The position numbers were made by a program, and so were the translations under genes. Below the pieces are notes generated by a model. The model saw only the letters and a list, made by a program, of their open reading frames with translations, was not told the DNA's origin and did no database searches. From the NCBI GenBank assembly GCA_015143295.1, contig CM026557.1, positions 22,167,760 through 22,231,759 on the forward strand: a stretch of 64,000 nucleotides of DNA, given 5' to 3'. This DNA comes from Tetracentron sinense (Eukaryota > Streptophyta > Magnoliopsida > Trochodendrales > Trochodendraceae). Below, in pieces: positions 1-10,803 of this stretch (its first letter is position 1; each line of letters opens with the position of its first letter).

Positions 1-219
1 GTTTGAAAACTTGTTCTTGTCTTGGTCCCGTTCGTAAGAATCACACATGCTTTGTCTTGTCTTGCTTGCTCTTGTCATGTTCTTGACATATTCTTAACTT
101 GACTTGCTTGTTTTCTTGTGTGCCAGAGGTTAGTGCCCTTGAAGCAACTTATGAGCTGGGAATGTAAGTTCCCTTCAGCGAAATATACATATATAGAAAA
201 GGGGTACACCAACCTCCTT

Positions 220-414
220 GACTAGCCCGGTGTCCGGCATGATCAACTTGTTTTCTTGTGAGCCAGGTGTGACATATCTTGCGATAAGCCCTGCTCTTGA
301 CCGGCCCGATGTCCAGCATGATCATTCATGTTTGTTTTCTTGTGAGTTAGGTATGACATATCTTGCGATATGCTCTACCCTTGACCGGCCCGATATCCGG
401 CTTTATCATTCGTA
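220..414. repeat. 84-bp tandem repeat, two copies plus a partial
   Basis: Copies at about 247-330 and 331-414 share ttgttttcttgtgag, tgacatatcttgcgata and cttgaccggcccgat. A shorter third piece precedes them (about 220-246). This is the distal part of LTR-1. Comparable short tandem arrays occur in the same relative place in LTR X and at the right window edge. Confidence 0.8.
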
Positions 415-1359
415 TCGTAAATCACATGTTGTGTTCTTGGTGTTTCTATATACTTATACTTTTAGGAAAATCTTGGTTAATTCATGCATGTGTGTGTGTG
501 TGTGGCAAATTGTAGTAATCCTGATGACATGAGCAATTTAAGAATGTTGCATAGCATTTCAATTTCGTCGATAGGCATGTGAGAAATTTAGTACATATAC
601 ATAGCATTTGAGAAACATCACTAAGTAGGTAAAACCCCACACTTCATGTATTTCATAGTCTTGATTTAACGCTTAAATCTTCATACAAGTCTTTCATCAA
701 ACACCTTGCATGCACCATTTATATCACTCATAATTTTCTTAGTTTTTGGTTTGCTAACTCATTCATGCATTTCTACAAACACATAACGTGCAACACATTC
801 ATAGTCATTATTTTCACTTTCTTAGTGCATACATTTCATCAAACCACATGGGGTGTATTCATTATGCTAGAAATGTTCATCCACCATTTTTCCAACACAC
901 ATTCATCACCCATTACGGCATCCAATCGCCTCAACCACATCCATCCATACATCCCACACCCTTTTATTTGTCTTGTTTGTATTTAGGGAAAATGGTACAT
1001 TTCAAAGAAAGGAAAAATAGAAGACAATAATCATCATTTTCAAGAGAGGAATCTAAGTTATTGCTAAGTGAGTTAGTAGGGTGTACTAACCTTGAATAGG
1101 GGAAGAAAACCCTTGAAAATGGTGAGAAGGATCGTTGTCCGCACTTGGAGAAGAACTCTACACGTGCTTGAGGGTTGATTTGAGAAATCCAAGCTCCAAT
1201 GGGTCTTCCAAAAACTCTTGCACCAAACCCTAGCTTCTTCCCCCTCTTCCTTCTCTAAAATCTCCAAATTATATTCTTGAGGGTTTATGAAACCCCAAAC
1301 CCCATGAATTAGGGCTTATATAGAAAAAAAGGGGGGGGTTAAAAGACCCATTTACTTTG

Positions 1360-1371
1360 GATCGAGCGATC
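1360..1371. repeat. Palindrome GATCG-AG-CGATC upstream of the LTR-1 TATA box
   Basis: A perfect 5-bp inverted repeat with a 2-base centre lies about 40 bp upstream (minus strand) of the TATA-like box of LTR-1. It is short enough to occur by chance. It is listed because family-specific palindromes in the same place recur in the other LTRs of this window. Confidence 0.4.
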
Positions 1372-1423
1372 GGTGCTTTGCAAATTTTGACACTGGGTCC
1401 ATTTTGCTGTTTTCCCCTACTTT

Positions 1424-1500
1424 GGTATTTCGGTCATAACTTTTGACTCGTTCTTCGGATTTTGACGATTCAACTTGTGTTGGATTCGTCATTTGAAGGA
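1424..1500. repeat. Shared LTR block (TTTGACTC / GACGATTCAA), copy 1
   Basis: This block of about 75 bp is close to 45764-45842 in LTR X: both read tttggtatttcg.tcataac, then ttgactcg, then gattttga.gattcaactt and gtcatt. A more distant version lies at 57117-57205, and a short related piece is in both Athila LTRs (34678-34720 and 43930-43975). Its function is unknown; the position suggests part of U3. Confidence 0.7.
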
Positions 1501-1620
1501 TAACATTTCTGACATTTTAGAATCTTTCAATTTTTATTTATTTATTAATTGGACTACATGAAAGGCCAATTGGCTATGAGAACATTGTTCATTATGTACG
1601 AAAAGTTCCGGGGTGCTACA

Positions 1621-2241
1621 TTATTATTATTTTAATGAGGCCTAAAGCAAAGGTTTTGATGGCCTAATGGAAGAGCTGACCCTATTCAGGTGTATCGTAC
1701 AATCGCGATTTTATTATTAACTGTGTTTGTTTAAAATTAAAAGCTCATGAATTTTTAATAAACCGTGACTATTGTTCCTTTTTTCCTATGATATTTCTCT
1801 CTTTTGTTTTCCAATAAAAATTCTCCTTCATGCAACCCCTACAAATTATAGCTCCTGACAACCACGTCTAAATTTATACTTAAGTAAAATAAAGTATTCT
1901 TCCACATAACAACTTGGAAATAATAGAGTAAATTAACCTACACCATAAATAACCAACAAACTATATTTTTATTAATTAATATAAATTTGTTTACAGTGTG
2001 ATCAGAATATATATATATATATAGATATGCACAAATGAAAATAAATCTAAACAATAACGCTGCTTAAGTAATCAGCCAAATCATTTTTAAATATTTCTTT
2101 TGTTTTATCACTATATGATTCATCATCCTTAATAAAATAGTTAATAATTTTATCGTGTATTTCTATTTCATTGCATTTGATGATGTACCGTAACTATGAC
2201 ATGGTATAGTAAGTACATTCTCAGTTACCTTTTGTTTGGGA
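1621..2241. other. AT-rich spacer, no gene seen
   Basis: No coding region is recognisable. Two pieces (about 1695-1710 and 1758-1775) resemble the CGTGATT/AATAAACCGTGA motifs of the neighbouring CACTA-like element, so its boundary or an older relative may reach into this stretch. A short TA run lies near 2010-2025. Confidence 0.4.
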
Positions 2242-5200
2242 CACTACAAAAAAATTAAGATAATAATCAAAATGTCAGTTATGTTTAATATATAAAACTT
2301 TTGAAACAATAATTAAAATGACTAATTAATGTCAAACGTACCTTAATATTAATAAATTTTGTTTTTGTGGGTATAATCATACCTTTCAAAAGACTCAACT
2401 TATATGCAATTGCCCTTTACGACAATAGTTTTATCAATTATATAAATGTAATACAAAACACAAACATAGATGCAAATTAATGTGTGAAGGCTAGAGAAGA
2501 AATTACTTACTCATTGAGAACCTTTGTAATTTATGGACGTGCATATATACCTAACTGCAATGATTCCAACCATTACACTGAAGTTATTTCTAGAAGAATT
2601 AAACACAAGCATCAGTATTCCCTACAATTGAATAATGAATTTCAAAATTATAATTTCAAATGAACACTCAACTTTAAGAATTAGTAATCATAAGTAACAA
2701 AATTATAGGAGAGCTAGATTAGGTATGTAGAAACTTACCCACATTAAAATGTATGACAAGTACTTGGTCATCCTTGGCTGAGAGCAATTTATTTATTATC
2801 GATAATTCAGCACTAATTGTATTTATTGTTTGTTCAGGGTTAAAAACATATACCTACATTCTCCATTTGTATCCCTCAATACTTAATTTATTTTTTTGAA
2901 ATAAATAGCAATTCAATTTATAAGTCATAAAGTTATAATAATAGAAAGCAAAAAAAATTACCTTAATTAAATCTTGAGTTATCTCACCTCATGTTTAGCA
3001 AAATCAATTTTACACCAATATCATTTCTATACACAAATCTGTGACATCATAGGATATATGTTGAAGTAGCTCTTCGGCCAAAGATTACAGCATCAAATGT
3101 TATCGGTGGAAGTCCATAACTCTTTATTTTCTCATTAAACCAATGATTAAATTTCTCAAAGATTTCTTTAATTGGTTGTGCAGTTTCAACCTAAGATATA
3201 CAAAATTTATTAACTCAATTTGGACAATGTTATCAAAAAAATTCTATACAATAAATAACAAATAATAAAAGCAACATATTGTAATAATATATCTTGCTAG
3301 GGAACCAAACCATGCATTTATGTATCATGTGACATGAGCTATCAACAAATGATTGTGCTCTTAGTACTTGTGACTCAAGAGCAGTCATCATAGCCATTAC
3401 CTTGGTTAATTATTGTTTCAGAAGTCATAATTGACAAAGAATATCTTATTTATTTTGGTTATCCTCACTTTCTTCTATTTTTAGTACTTCTGATTTGAGT
3501 TATTGAATTTCATTCAGATGTTGCTTCTCTAATTGTTTTGAGTAAGATGTTGAGTATTTTGGGCTAAATATTCTAATTGTTTTATTTCGAAGCAAATATA
3601 TTGATTTAAAATTTAAATCACTATCAACACTCGTAATTTTTATTTTTAAAGTAGAAGGGCAACTAGTATTTGACTCTACGTCAATACATTGTGTTCCTGA
3701 TATAACTGTGTAATGAAGAAATATATAACAGTGAGTTTATTACAATATTTTCAGTGTATGTATGCAATCTTAATAGTTTGAGGCTTTGAAATAAAATATT
3801 TATTTTCATATAAGAATAAATATTAATTTGTTTAATCATTTGATTAATACCTACTTTAAAAGGGAGAAAACAGTCCTCATACCTAAAAAAAGGAGCTGAT
3901 GCTAGAGGTTGAACAGAGCAAATACTGGAAGTTGAACGGGTACCTTTGACGAAGAGTAAAAGTTGAAGGAAGACTCCATGAGGGTTAGAGATTATGTTTA
4001 AAATCTATGCGTAAAGAGAAAGCAAGTGAAAATTTGAGGTTTTATAATGTTAATCTATCATCACGGTTACAATACAAAACTCTGATCATGTTAACAATTA
4101 TATATTTTTTTTAATATGAAAGGACACAAAAAATGAAAGGTCAAAAAATAGAAAATCCAACGAGTTCAGTCAAGCGAGCGATGAAGCGAGCCCTTAAAAG
4201 ATAGTCATCCTTACTTGACTTCATTGGCCAGTACTTCTCTTCTTAGGCTAGCTAGTAAGTAACGTAGACGTAGTTGGCAATTCAAAAAATGAAAAACTCT
4301 ATCAAACCATTGTTATTATAAGATTTATAGTTCTTTGGATACCTTATCGAAACCAAACAGTGATTATAACTAAAAAAAAATCAATTAGATTTACTAGATT
4401 TTGTCGTCAGTAAAGATTAAATTACTGTGACTAGTCAATCAAAGCAATTAATCAATCACGTCACATATTAACTTGGATCACCTTAGTTTTAATCACCGGT
4501 TATATATAACCATGATTGTTTCTTACACAAACGAGCACGATTATTTAAATATCCGTGATTGCTTCTCAGTATACAATCGTTGTTACTTACATAACTTTAT
4601 TCAATGGTTGTAAAGACCACGAATATATATAACTGTGATTGTCTATAATTAACAAAATCTTTTATATATTTACACTCCATAGTTGTAAAATGAAATGTTC
4701 TACTAGCTTGGTTGTAGTACAACTACAAAGAAGAAGAAAAAATTCATATTGCCAAATGTTTACATGAAAAATTTTAATTTACATACTTTTTCATAAAAAA
4801 TGAAACGGAAGATTATCAAATAAAAAGGAAATAAACTCTTTATTGGATGTTTAACTCTTTATTGGATGTTTACATAAACTCTTTATTGGGTGTTTACATA
4901 AAGAAATTATACATAAATTCTGATAGGAAGAACTTCTTTGCCTCATCTTCTCTTCCCCCCATCATAGGTCGGTGTTGAGGAATGCTATGGATGCTTACAT
5001 AAATTACGACACCACATAGAACTACCCTAGTTTTCTTGCCATCATAGGATGGTGTGAATATGTTGGCAAAATACACAATCACAATTTAAGAAGAAATTCT
5101 TTGCCTTCTAGGATGGACAAGTATAGATCGAGCACTCTTTAACCTTCTATATTCGAACTGAATTGATTTCTTTCGTCATTCAAAAAATTAACGATGACCA

Positions 5201-6911
5201 ACAAGAAAGAGATCCTATGAGTCGCTTCCCATATAAATACAATTGCATCTCTTCAACTTCTTCCATATTCCTCTCTCTCTCTCTCGCATGAGTTAAGGCA
5301 AAAGACAGAAATGAAGAAATTGGAGTTGAGAATTCTCATTTGAGAGCCATTTGCGGAAGAAGAGACTTGTCTGAGATTTCCCAAAAAGAGATTTTTGCTA
5401 TGGAGAGAAAATAAATACATTAAATAGCCAATAAAAAAATAAAAATACATTGAAGAACAGCATCAGGAAAAGTGATGGGAGTAATGAATTATTTCTTAAT
5501 GAAATGGAGCTTATGTAGACAAGAATTACAATCACGATTACTAGAAAACCGCAATAACATATCAATATACAATTATGGCTATTTTTAAATCATGATTGGA
5601 ACTCTGAAAATTTTAATTTCAATTTTTTTTAAATTTATGACATCACAATTACGGTTTCGGTAACATTTATAGTTCTTCAATAACCGTGATTGGAACTCTA
5701 AACAATAACTGTTCATATATTAGAATGTGAAAAGTTTAGTACTTTAGTTGGAATACAAGCATATTTTAATATATACCATGATCAAAATAGAATTAACAAG
5801 TTTCCTATAATCACCGTTTATATAAACGGCGACTAATATTATTTTATAATTACAGTTCTATATAAAAACTGTAATTGTAAGGATTTTTTTTTAATATCTT
5901 CTACAATAACCATAATTACAAGAATTCATGAGTTCTTATGTGCTGCTTCAAATAGAAGAGATTTCTCATTCTCATACTTATTCATCTTCTCCCCTCATTG
6001 TCAAAATGTAATCTTTGCATGCTTCCCTACAACTATTTCCTTCTTCATTATGCTTTGAAGTTCAGGATGCAATAGAAGATCCATTTTTCCTTGGTGAAAA
6101 GTAACAATGACCCTAAAGACATGCTGATTCTTTGGAGGTTTTCTGTTTTAGGAAAAACAGAGATCAAACGAAATTGAAGAAAATGAAGATCGATGTTCAA
6201 CTTCTAGTAAAAGATGCATACATCTCATTTTGTGTTTCTTCTTTTTCTCAATCATCTAAACGCAAAATGTGGTTATTGATGACAGAGAGGAGGAGACCCG
6301 AATCAACAAGATGAAAACAATTTTATTTCTCTTTGCTGCAAAACACACTTTTCTTTCTCCTAGAAAATTTACTTCCACTCCATAATAAGGATCTTTTCGC
6401 TTAAACTTAAGCAAGAGAAAGAAAAATTTGTTTAGAAAAGGCATTTATAAAATGTAAAGGAAAATTATAAAAGATAAAAGGGGAAGAATACTACGAGAGT
6501 TGTTTGTTAGTGACTTTATAAGCATTAGGAGTATATATAGAGAGTAAAAGCAATCACAGTTATGCAATAACGGTGATCGGAAATCAAATAAAATCTTATT
6601 ATAATTTTTTTGTCAATATAAGATCACGGTCATAATTATAACAGTGATATATAAAAGTTGCAGAAAAATATTATACTCACAACTACTCAATAACCATGAT
6701 TTATTAAATATTTTTACTCACAGTTATTTAATAACCATGATTTAATTGATATTGTAATCATGTTTTTTTATTTCAACTGTGATATAAAATTTCATCAAAA
6801 ATTTTGTGCGATCAGAAGCGTGATTTATAATGGATTTTATCACGGTTTCAATGTAAATAGTGATTTTACCTAAAAATGCTTCTATAACTAATAAATAGTT
6901 TTTTTGTAGTG
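2242..6911. mobile_element. Non-autonomous CACTA (En/Spm)-like DNA transposon
   Basis: The left end CACTACAAAAAAA (2242) and right end TTTTTTTGTAGTG (6899-6911) form a 13-bp terminal inverted repeat of the CACTA type. The right part (about 4420-4650, 5530-5900, 6540-6850) is crowded with subterminal motifs of the form ataaccgtgatt or its complement, in both orientations, as CACTA elements typically have. No transposase of normal length is seen. A possible last exon of a minus-strand protein lies at 3047-3190. The 3-bp flanks do not match (gga and tat), so the ends may have decayed or belong to different copies. The length is about 4.7 kb. Confidence 0.6.
3047..3190 (-). pseudogene. Possible terminal exon of an unrecognised transposon protein
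   Basis: The minus strand is open for about 47 codons, starting directly after an AG that ends a pyrimidine-rich stretch (a plausible splice acceptor) and running to a TGA. It includes the run FEKFNHWFNEK and later ITFDAVIFGRRAT. A second, weaker open stretch with a coiled-coil look lies upstream on the same strand (about 3290-3420, containing MTALESQVLRAQ). Both are inside the CACTA-like element, so they may be leftovers of its accessory protein. I do not recognise the family, and this could equally be non-functional sequence. Confidence 0.25.
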
Positions 6912-6912
6912 T

Positions 6913-8437
6913 ATGTCTATGTTTTCTATATTTATCACTTGTAACATTTGATCATGAACACTGTATGCATGTTAATTTGCATTAATGCCTTATTATGTTC
7001 ACATGATATTGAATTGTTTAGCATGCATATATTAATTGCTTAGAATTGTTTTATAATTTGTAAATTGTATGGCTTAGACTTCTTTACTATGGTGATATGG
7101 GACATTATAGTAAGAAAATTATTAAATTGAAATGATGTAGATGGTTAAACATGCTAGGGTTCGGTAATGGGGTGAGATACGTTCTACTCTAGGAATGGGT
7201 CATTAGGAGAGTTATGTATGACCCTCAAACATCTTACTAGAGGAGAGTTATGTATGAACCCAGAATTGGCGAATTGGGTACAGTTAAGTACAAGCTCAAA
7301 TCTCAATCGAGCCCAGTTATGTACGAGCTCAAACCTAGAGTGCCTGAATTGTGTAAGATCCCAAAGAATGATTATCAGGGTGGCGTTGCGTATAAACCCA
7401 GGTTTTCTATTTGATTGTCATTGTCATTAGGGTGAGTGGTGTGATCCCTAAAGACAAATGACTTGGCCAAGTAAATGGAAATGGAGAATTTGTGTTATTA
7501 CTAGAACTGTTATTAATTGCATATTGAGTAAATGTGATTATAATTTGTTGATGTATGTGTTGGATGTGTTTATCTTACTGGACTTATTGTTTACTCTTGC
7601 TATGTTGATATTTTCAGGAGAGACCTGAAGGACTTGGGGAGTTTCCAAGAACAAGTTAGCTAGTGGAGAACTATCCTTATACTTTTAAATTGAGAATGGG
7701 GGACTTATGGTGAGGACTTTTGAATTAATTATATATGTTTCTTTTTCATATGGTTAAACCTTTAGTATTGCTGGATATGCATGTCTGAAATGAATTTTAT
7801 TATGATGAATTCCATTTTCTGTTGGGATATGTTCCAAGTTCACACCTCAGAATCTATACAAATATAAGGCATATTGTGTATACAATTTTGAGGGAGTGAC
7901 AGTAGAACCCACTCGTTGGAGGCACGCCTACGTTCTATGTAAGTTCCCTCACATCACTACAAAAGTTTTCTTTCCAAGGTTTGGCCATTTAGCCTTTCTT
8001 GGGAATAATAGAAAATTTTGTTTTGTAAGGAAAGGAATGAAAAAAATTTACATTCAAAGAAAGGTAAAGAACTAAAAGAAAAAAGAGGGAAATGCTTACC
8101 TTAGGAGAAGACTTTGGTGGAGAGCACTACCAAAGAAATTGAATAGTGAAAAATGAAAAGTGAAAATGGCCAAGGGCCATATTTATAGACTTTGGACTCC
8201 AAAAAGGTTCCATGTATGACGAAAACTCAAAAAGTGAGTTAAAAATTTTCACTACATTTTGTCACACCTAGGCTCACCATCACGTCACCCTCATCGTCGT
8301 TGCATCACCGCCGCCGTCACACCGCCAACTATTGAGAAAAAAAAACAACTTATTTTGCCCGTGAGAGACAACTAATAGTCTTCATGGATAGGGGGCTAAT
8401 GTTAATAGTTACTTTTTGATGTGTTGAATACGTGTCA
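6913..8437 (-). mobile_element. LTR-like remnant (LTR E), minus strand
   Basis: On the minus strand this has an LTR-like order: a start near TGACACGTATTC (8437), a sequence related to the shared TTTGACTC block (about 8207-8250), a TATA box (TATAAAT, complement of 8181-8187), a leader, and an AAGGTAAGC splice-donor-like site near 8098-8105. The far end (about 7190-7390) has degenerate short repeats built on agttatgtatga and gagctcaaacc. Both limits are inferred from neighbouring elements, and no direct repeats were found. The superfamily is unknown. Confidence 0.45.
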
Positions 8438-8438
8438 T

Positions 8439-10803
8439 TATAAGCACCCCACACCGCATGCCTGCCTGCCCTCTTAAGACTCCAAGCTCCTAAACCTAAC
8501 CTACATCAACTCTGACCTAGCCCTAGCTTTAAGCCCCAACCTAGCCCAAGCCTTAACCTTGACCTAGCCATAACCCAGCCCTAGTCTAAACCCTAAACCA
8601 GCCCCTAGGCTCAACCCGAGGCTCAAGCCCATTTAGAAACCAAAATCTAAGGTCCAGGGGCCCAAAACCCGAAATCAAGTTCTCATGGACCCATGTGATC
8701 AAACCCTATACCTTCGAGGCCCTCAAAATTCAAAAATTCAAATTTTTGGATAAATTCGGTAATTGAATTATCGACATTTCCATTTTGGTGAAAGAACAGT
8801 GCGCCTAGGCTTCCTTAGGCTGGCCAGGCCCTCTCTCTGGAAAAATCCAGAAAGAGAGGTAAATCCTTTACCACCATTTCCTTTTTTCCTTGTCTAGGAA
8901 ATGGTGATACTGAAATTAGTACCACCATTCCTGGACAGTTGCGTAGAGTAGTTTGGCACCCTCCCTGCACCCTCAGTTGACCTTCCAATGGTCTCCTGAT
9001 CTCCCAACCACCCCTCTCTGAATTACCCTTATAGGCTAACCTCCCTAAATCCTAGAAATACCACCCCACTTGAGAGCTTTACTCCCATTCCAAAAATCCC
9101 AGAAAAACCCTATAGAAATCTTAGTAGAAATTATGTAGGGATCACCAAAAACCCCTAGACCTTTGACCTTTTCCCCCTAAGAGTTGGGTTTGAACCTAGA
9201 GGAAGAATCTTGGCCTTCCTCTCTAGTACGGTCTCCCCTCCTAGCTGACACCTTCATCACCATTAGAGCTTTAAGTTCACAAAGGGTAGGACCTTTTCCC
9301 CCATCTCTCCTTACTATATTTCTATACTTGTAGCCCCTAGTCCATCTGGAGGGATGTGTAGTTGCTACCATCTCTAAGAGGAGGGGTCCCCTTGCCTTCT
9401 TCATAGTCAAGGGGACCCTCTTGAACAGGAAGATTGTTTTTAAGTTGCATCAGCCATGCATTGTAGGTGCAAGCCCCTTAACTACCCAAGTCTTCCAGGG
9501 CACCTTAAGTCCATAGGAAACCCCTGGAAGTGTAGAGGCTCAAAGTCAAGAGGAGAAAATTCAAAATCTGGAGAAAATCCAAATGGCGGTACTGACATTA
9601 CCGCCATTATGGGCCTTGTGGAGAATAGTGATGTTCCCACCCTCTTGTGTTGGCTTCTAGTTCATTCCAAAGCCCATGGTTAAGCCCTAGAGGCCTCCCT
9701 TAATCCCCCTAATCACCCAACACCTCCAGACCCCCCTGACCAAGGTTAAATTTCACAAAATTTGAAAAACTCCCAAAATGGTGGTACTGTGATTACCGAT
9801 ATTCTAGGGTTTTCCCTTTTGCATGTAAACTCTCCACTATAATGCCAATCCAGACCTAACATAAGGTCCACACAAGGCCCCTGAGTTGGCCTAAGGGTCC
9901 AGGGACCCTCTGATGCCCTCACCATCCCTTACCCTTGGCTTCAAATCCACTGTGTGGAAGGTACTCACCATTCCAGTTCACAATAACTTGAATTGGTAGT
10001 ACTGAGATACCGCCAATTCCAAATTCCTATAACAGTGGCCTTACCTTTGGGCCCATACCTTGTAGGAGGCCAATCTAGGTCCTGCAATTGCTACTACTCC
10101 CCACTCAGACCCTAACTTGACCAGTGGCCCTTTAACCTAGGTTAAACTTAACCCCAGTTAACTTACCCTTGACTTAGGAAATCAACCAATATTGGGAAAG
10201 CTACAAAGAACAATATAAAATACAAATTTCAGACTTAAAGCCACTCCCAGTGCACATCCTTAACCCTGGTTAATGCCTTTAACCATAGTTAACTCTCCCT
10301 TAGCCACTCCGGTGCAACCTTAGCCACTTCGGTGCAACCCTAGCCTCCCTAGCTAACCCTTAACCCACTCCGGTACACACACACCCCCAACTTCGGTACG
10401 AGTATAAGGTACTGCCTGAACTACGCTCTGTTTGATCCCACCCCAACGGGTATGTAGGCAACCCAACCCGGATTCGACCCTAGTGTAAGATTTTCTCTTT
10501 CTTGGGTTAGTATGACTCAAATGACTTAAGAATTTTAAAAAAAATTTTACCTTGCTTGGCTTATACCTAGGGAGTAGGTAACCATTGTAAAACATGGGTC
10601 TCGGGGTGCTTAACACCTTCCCCAGGGCTTAAAAAAATTACTTATCGAGACCGTAGGTCTCTATCCAAACCACCCGGGTCCTATTTCCCCCGAACAAAAT
10701 AGGTGGCGACTCTTAGTCAACCGTGAGTAGAAAAGGAAATTTAGCGTTGTTCCTCCGCAAAGCCCGACCCGGAAGGAAACACGGTAAAAATCCCATGCTC
10801 ACA
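8439..10803 (+). mobile_element. Tat-like Ty3/gypsy LTR (LTR A), decayed
   Basis: This about 2.4-kb segment runs from TATAAGCACCCC to ATGCTCACA and matches LTRs B and C in layout. It has a U3 rich in AACCCTAG-like words (about 8500-8640), a first hairpin (8900-8929) upstream of a weak TATA-like site (about 9030), more hairpins, and the U5 signature: gtaggcaacccaaccc (about 10454), ggtgcttaacaccttcccc (about 10604) and aggtggcgactct. No internal region follows, and the flanking five bases do not match. It is probably a solo or truncated LTR, older than LTRs B and C. Confidence 0.65.
8900..10018. repeat. Four inverted-repeat units in LTR A
   Basis: Units lie at 8900-8929 (10-10-10 spacing), 9582-9608, 9777-9803 and 9991-10018. 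The second is a perfect AATGGCGGTA-N7-TACCGCCATT palindrome. The others are degenerate, mostly at the CG and CHG positions, as expected from decay of methylated DNA. Confidence 0.75.

Larger units (their letters stand above)
1..1620 (-). mobile_element. LTR fragment (LTR-1), minus strand, cut by the window edge
   Basis: Read on the minus strand, the segment begins TGTAGCACCCC at 1620, a normal LTR start. It then shows, in LTR order, an AT-rich upstream part, the shared TTTGACTC block (1424-1500), a small palindrome (1360-1371), a TATA box (CTATATAAG, 1315-1323), a leader, and a splice-donor-like AAGGTTAGT near 1090. Towards the window start it has a short tandem repeat (220-414). The layout resembles LTR X at 32920-46479, but the two start sequences differ. 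No protein-coding part is visible. It is probably a Ty3/gypsy LTR, although the superfamily cannot be proven without its internal region, and whether it is solo or part of an element cannot be decided here. Confidence 0.6.

Noticed and set aside
1073-1267. 64-codon minus-strand open frame in the leader of LTR-1
   Set aside because: Lies directly after the TATA box in leader sequence; no recognisable domain.
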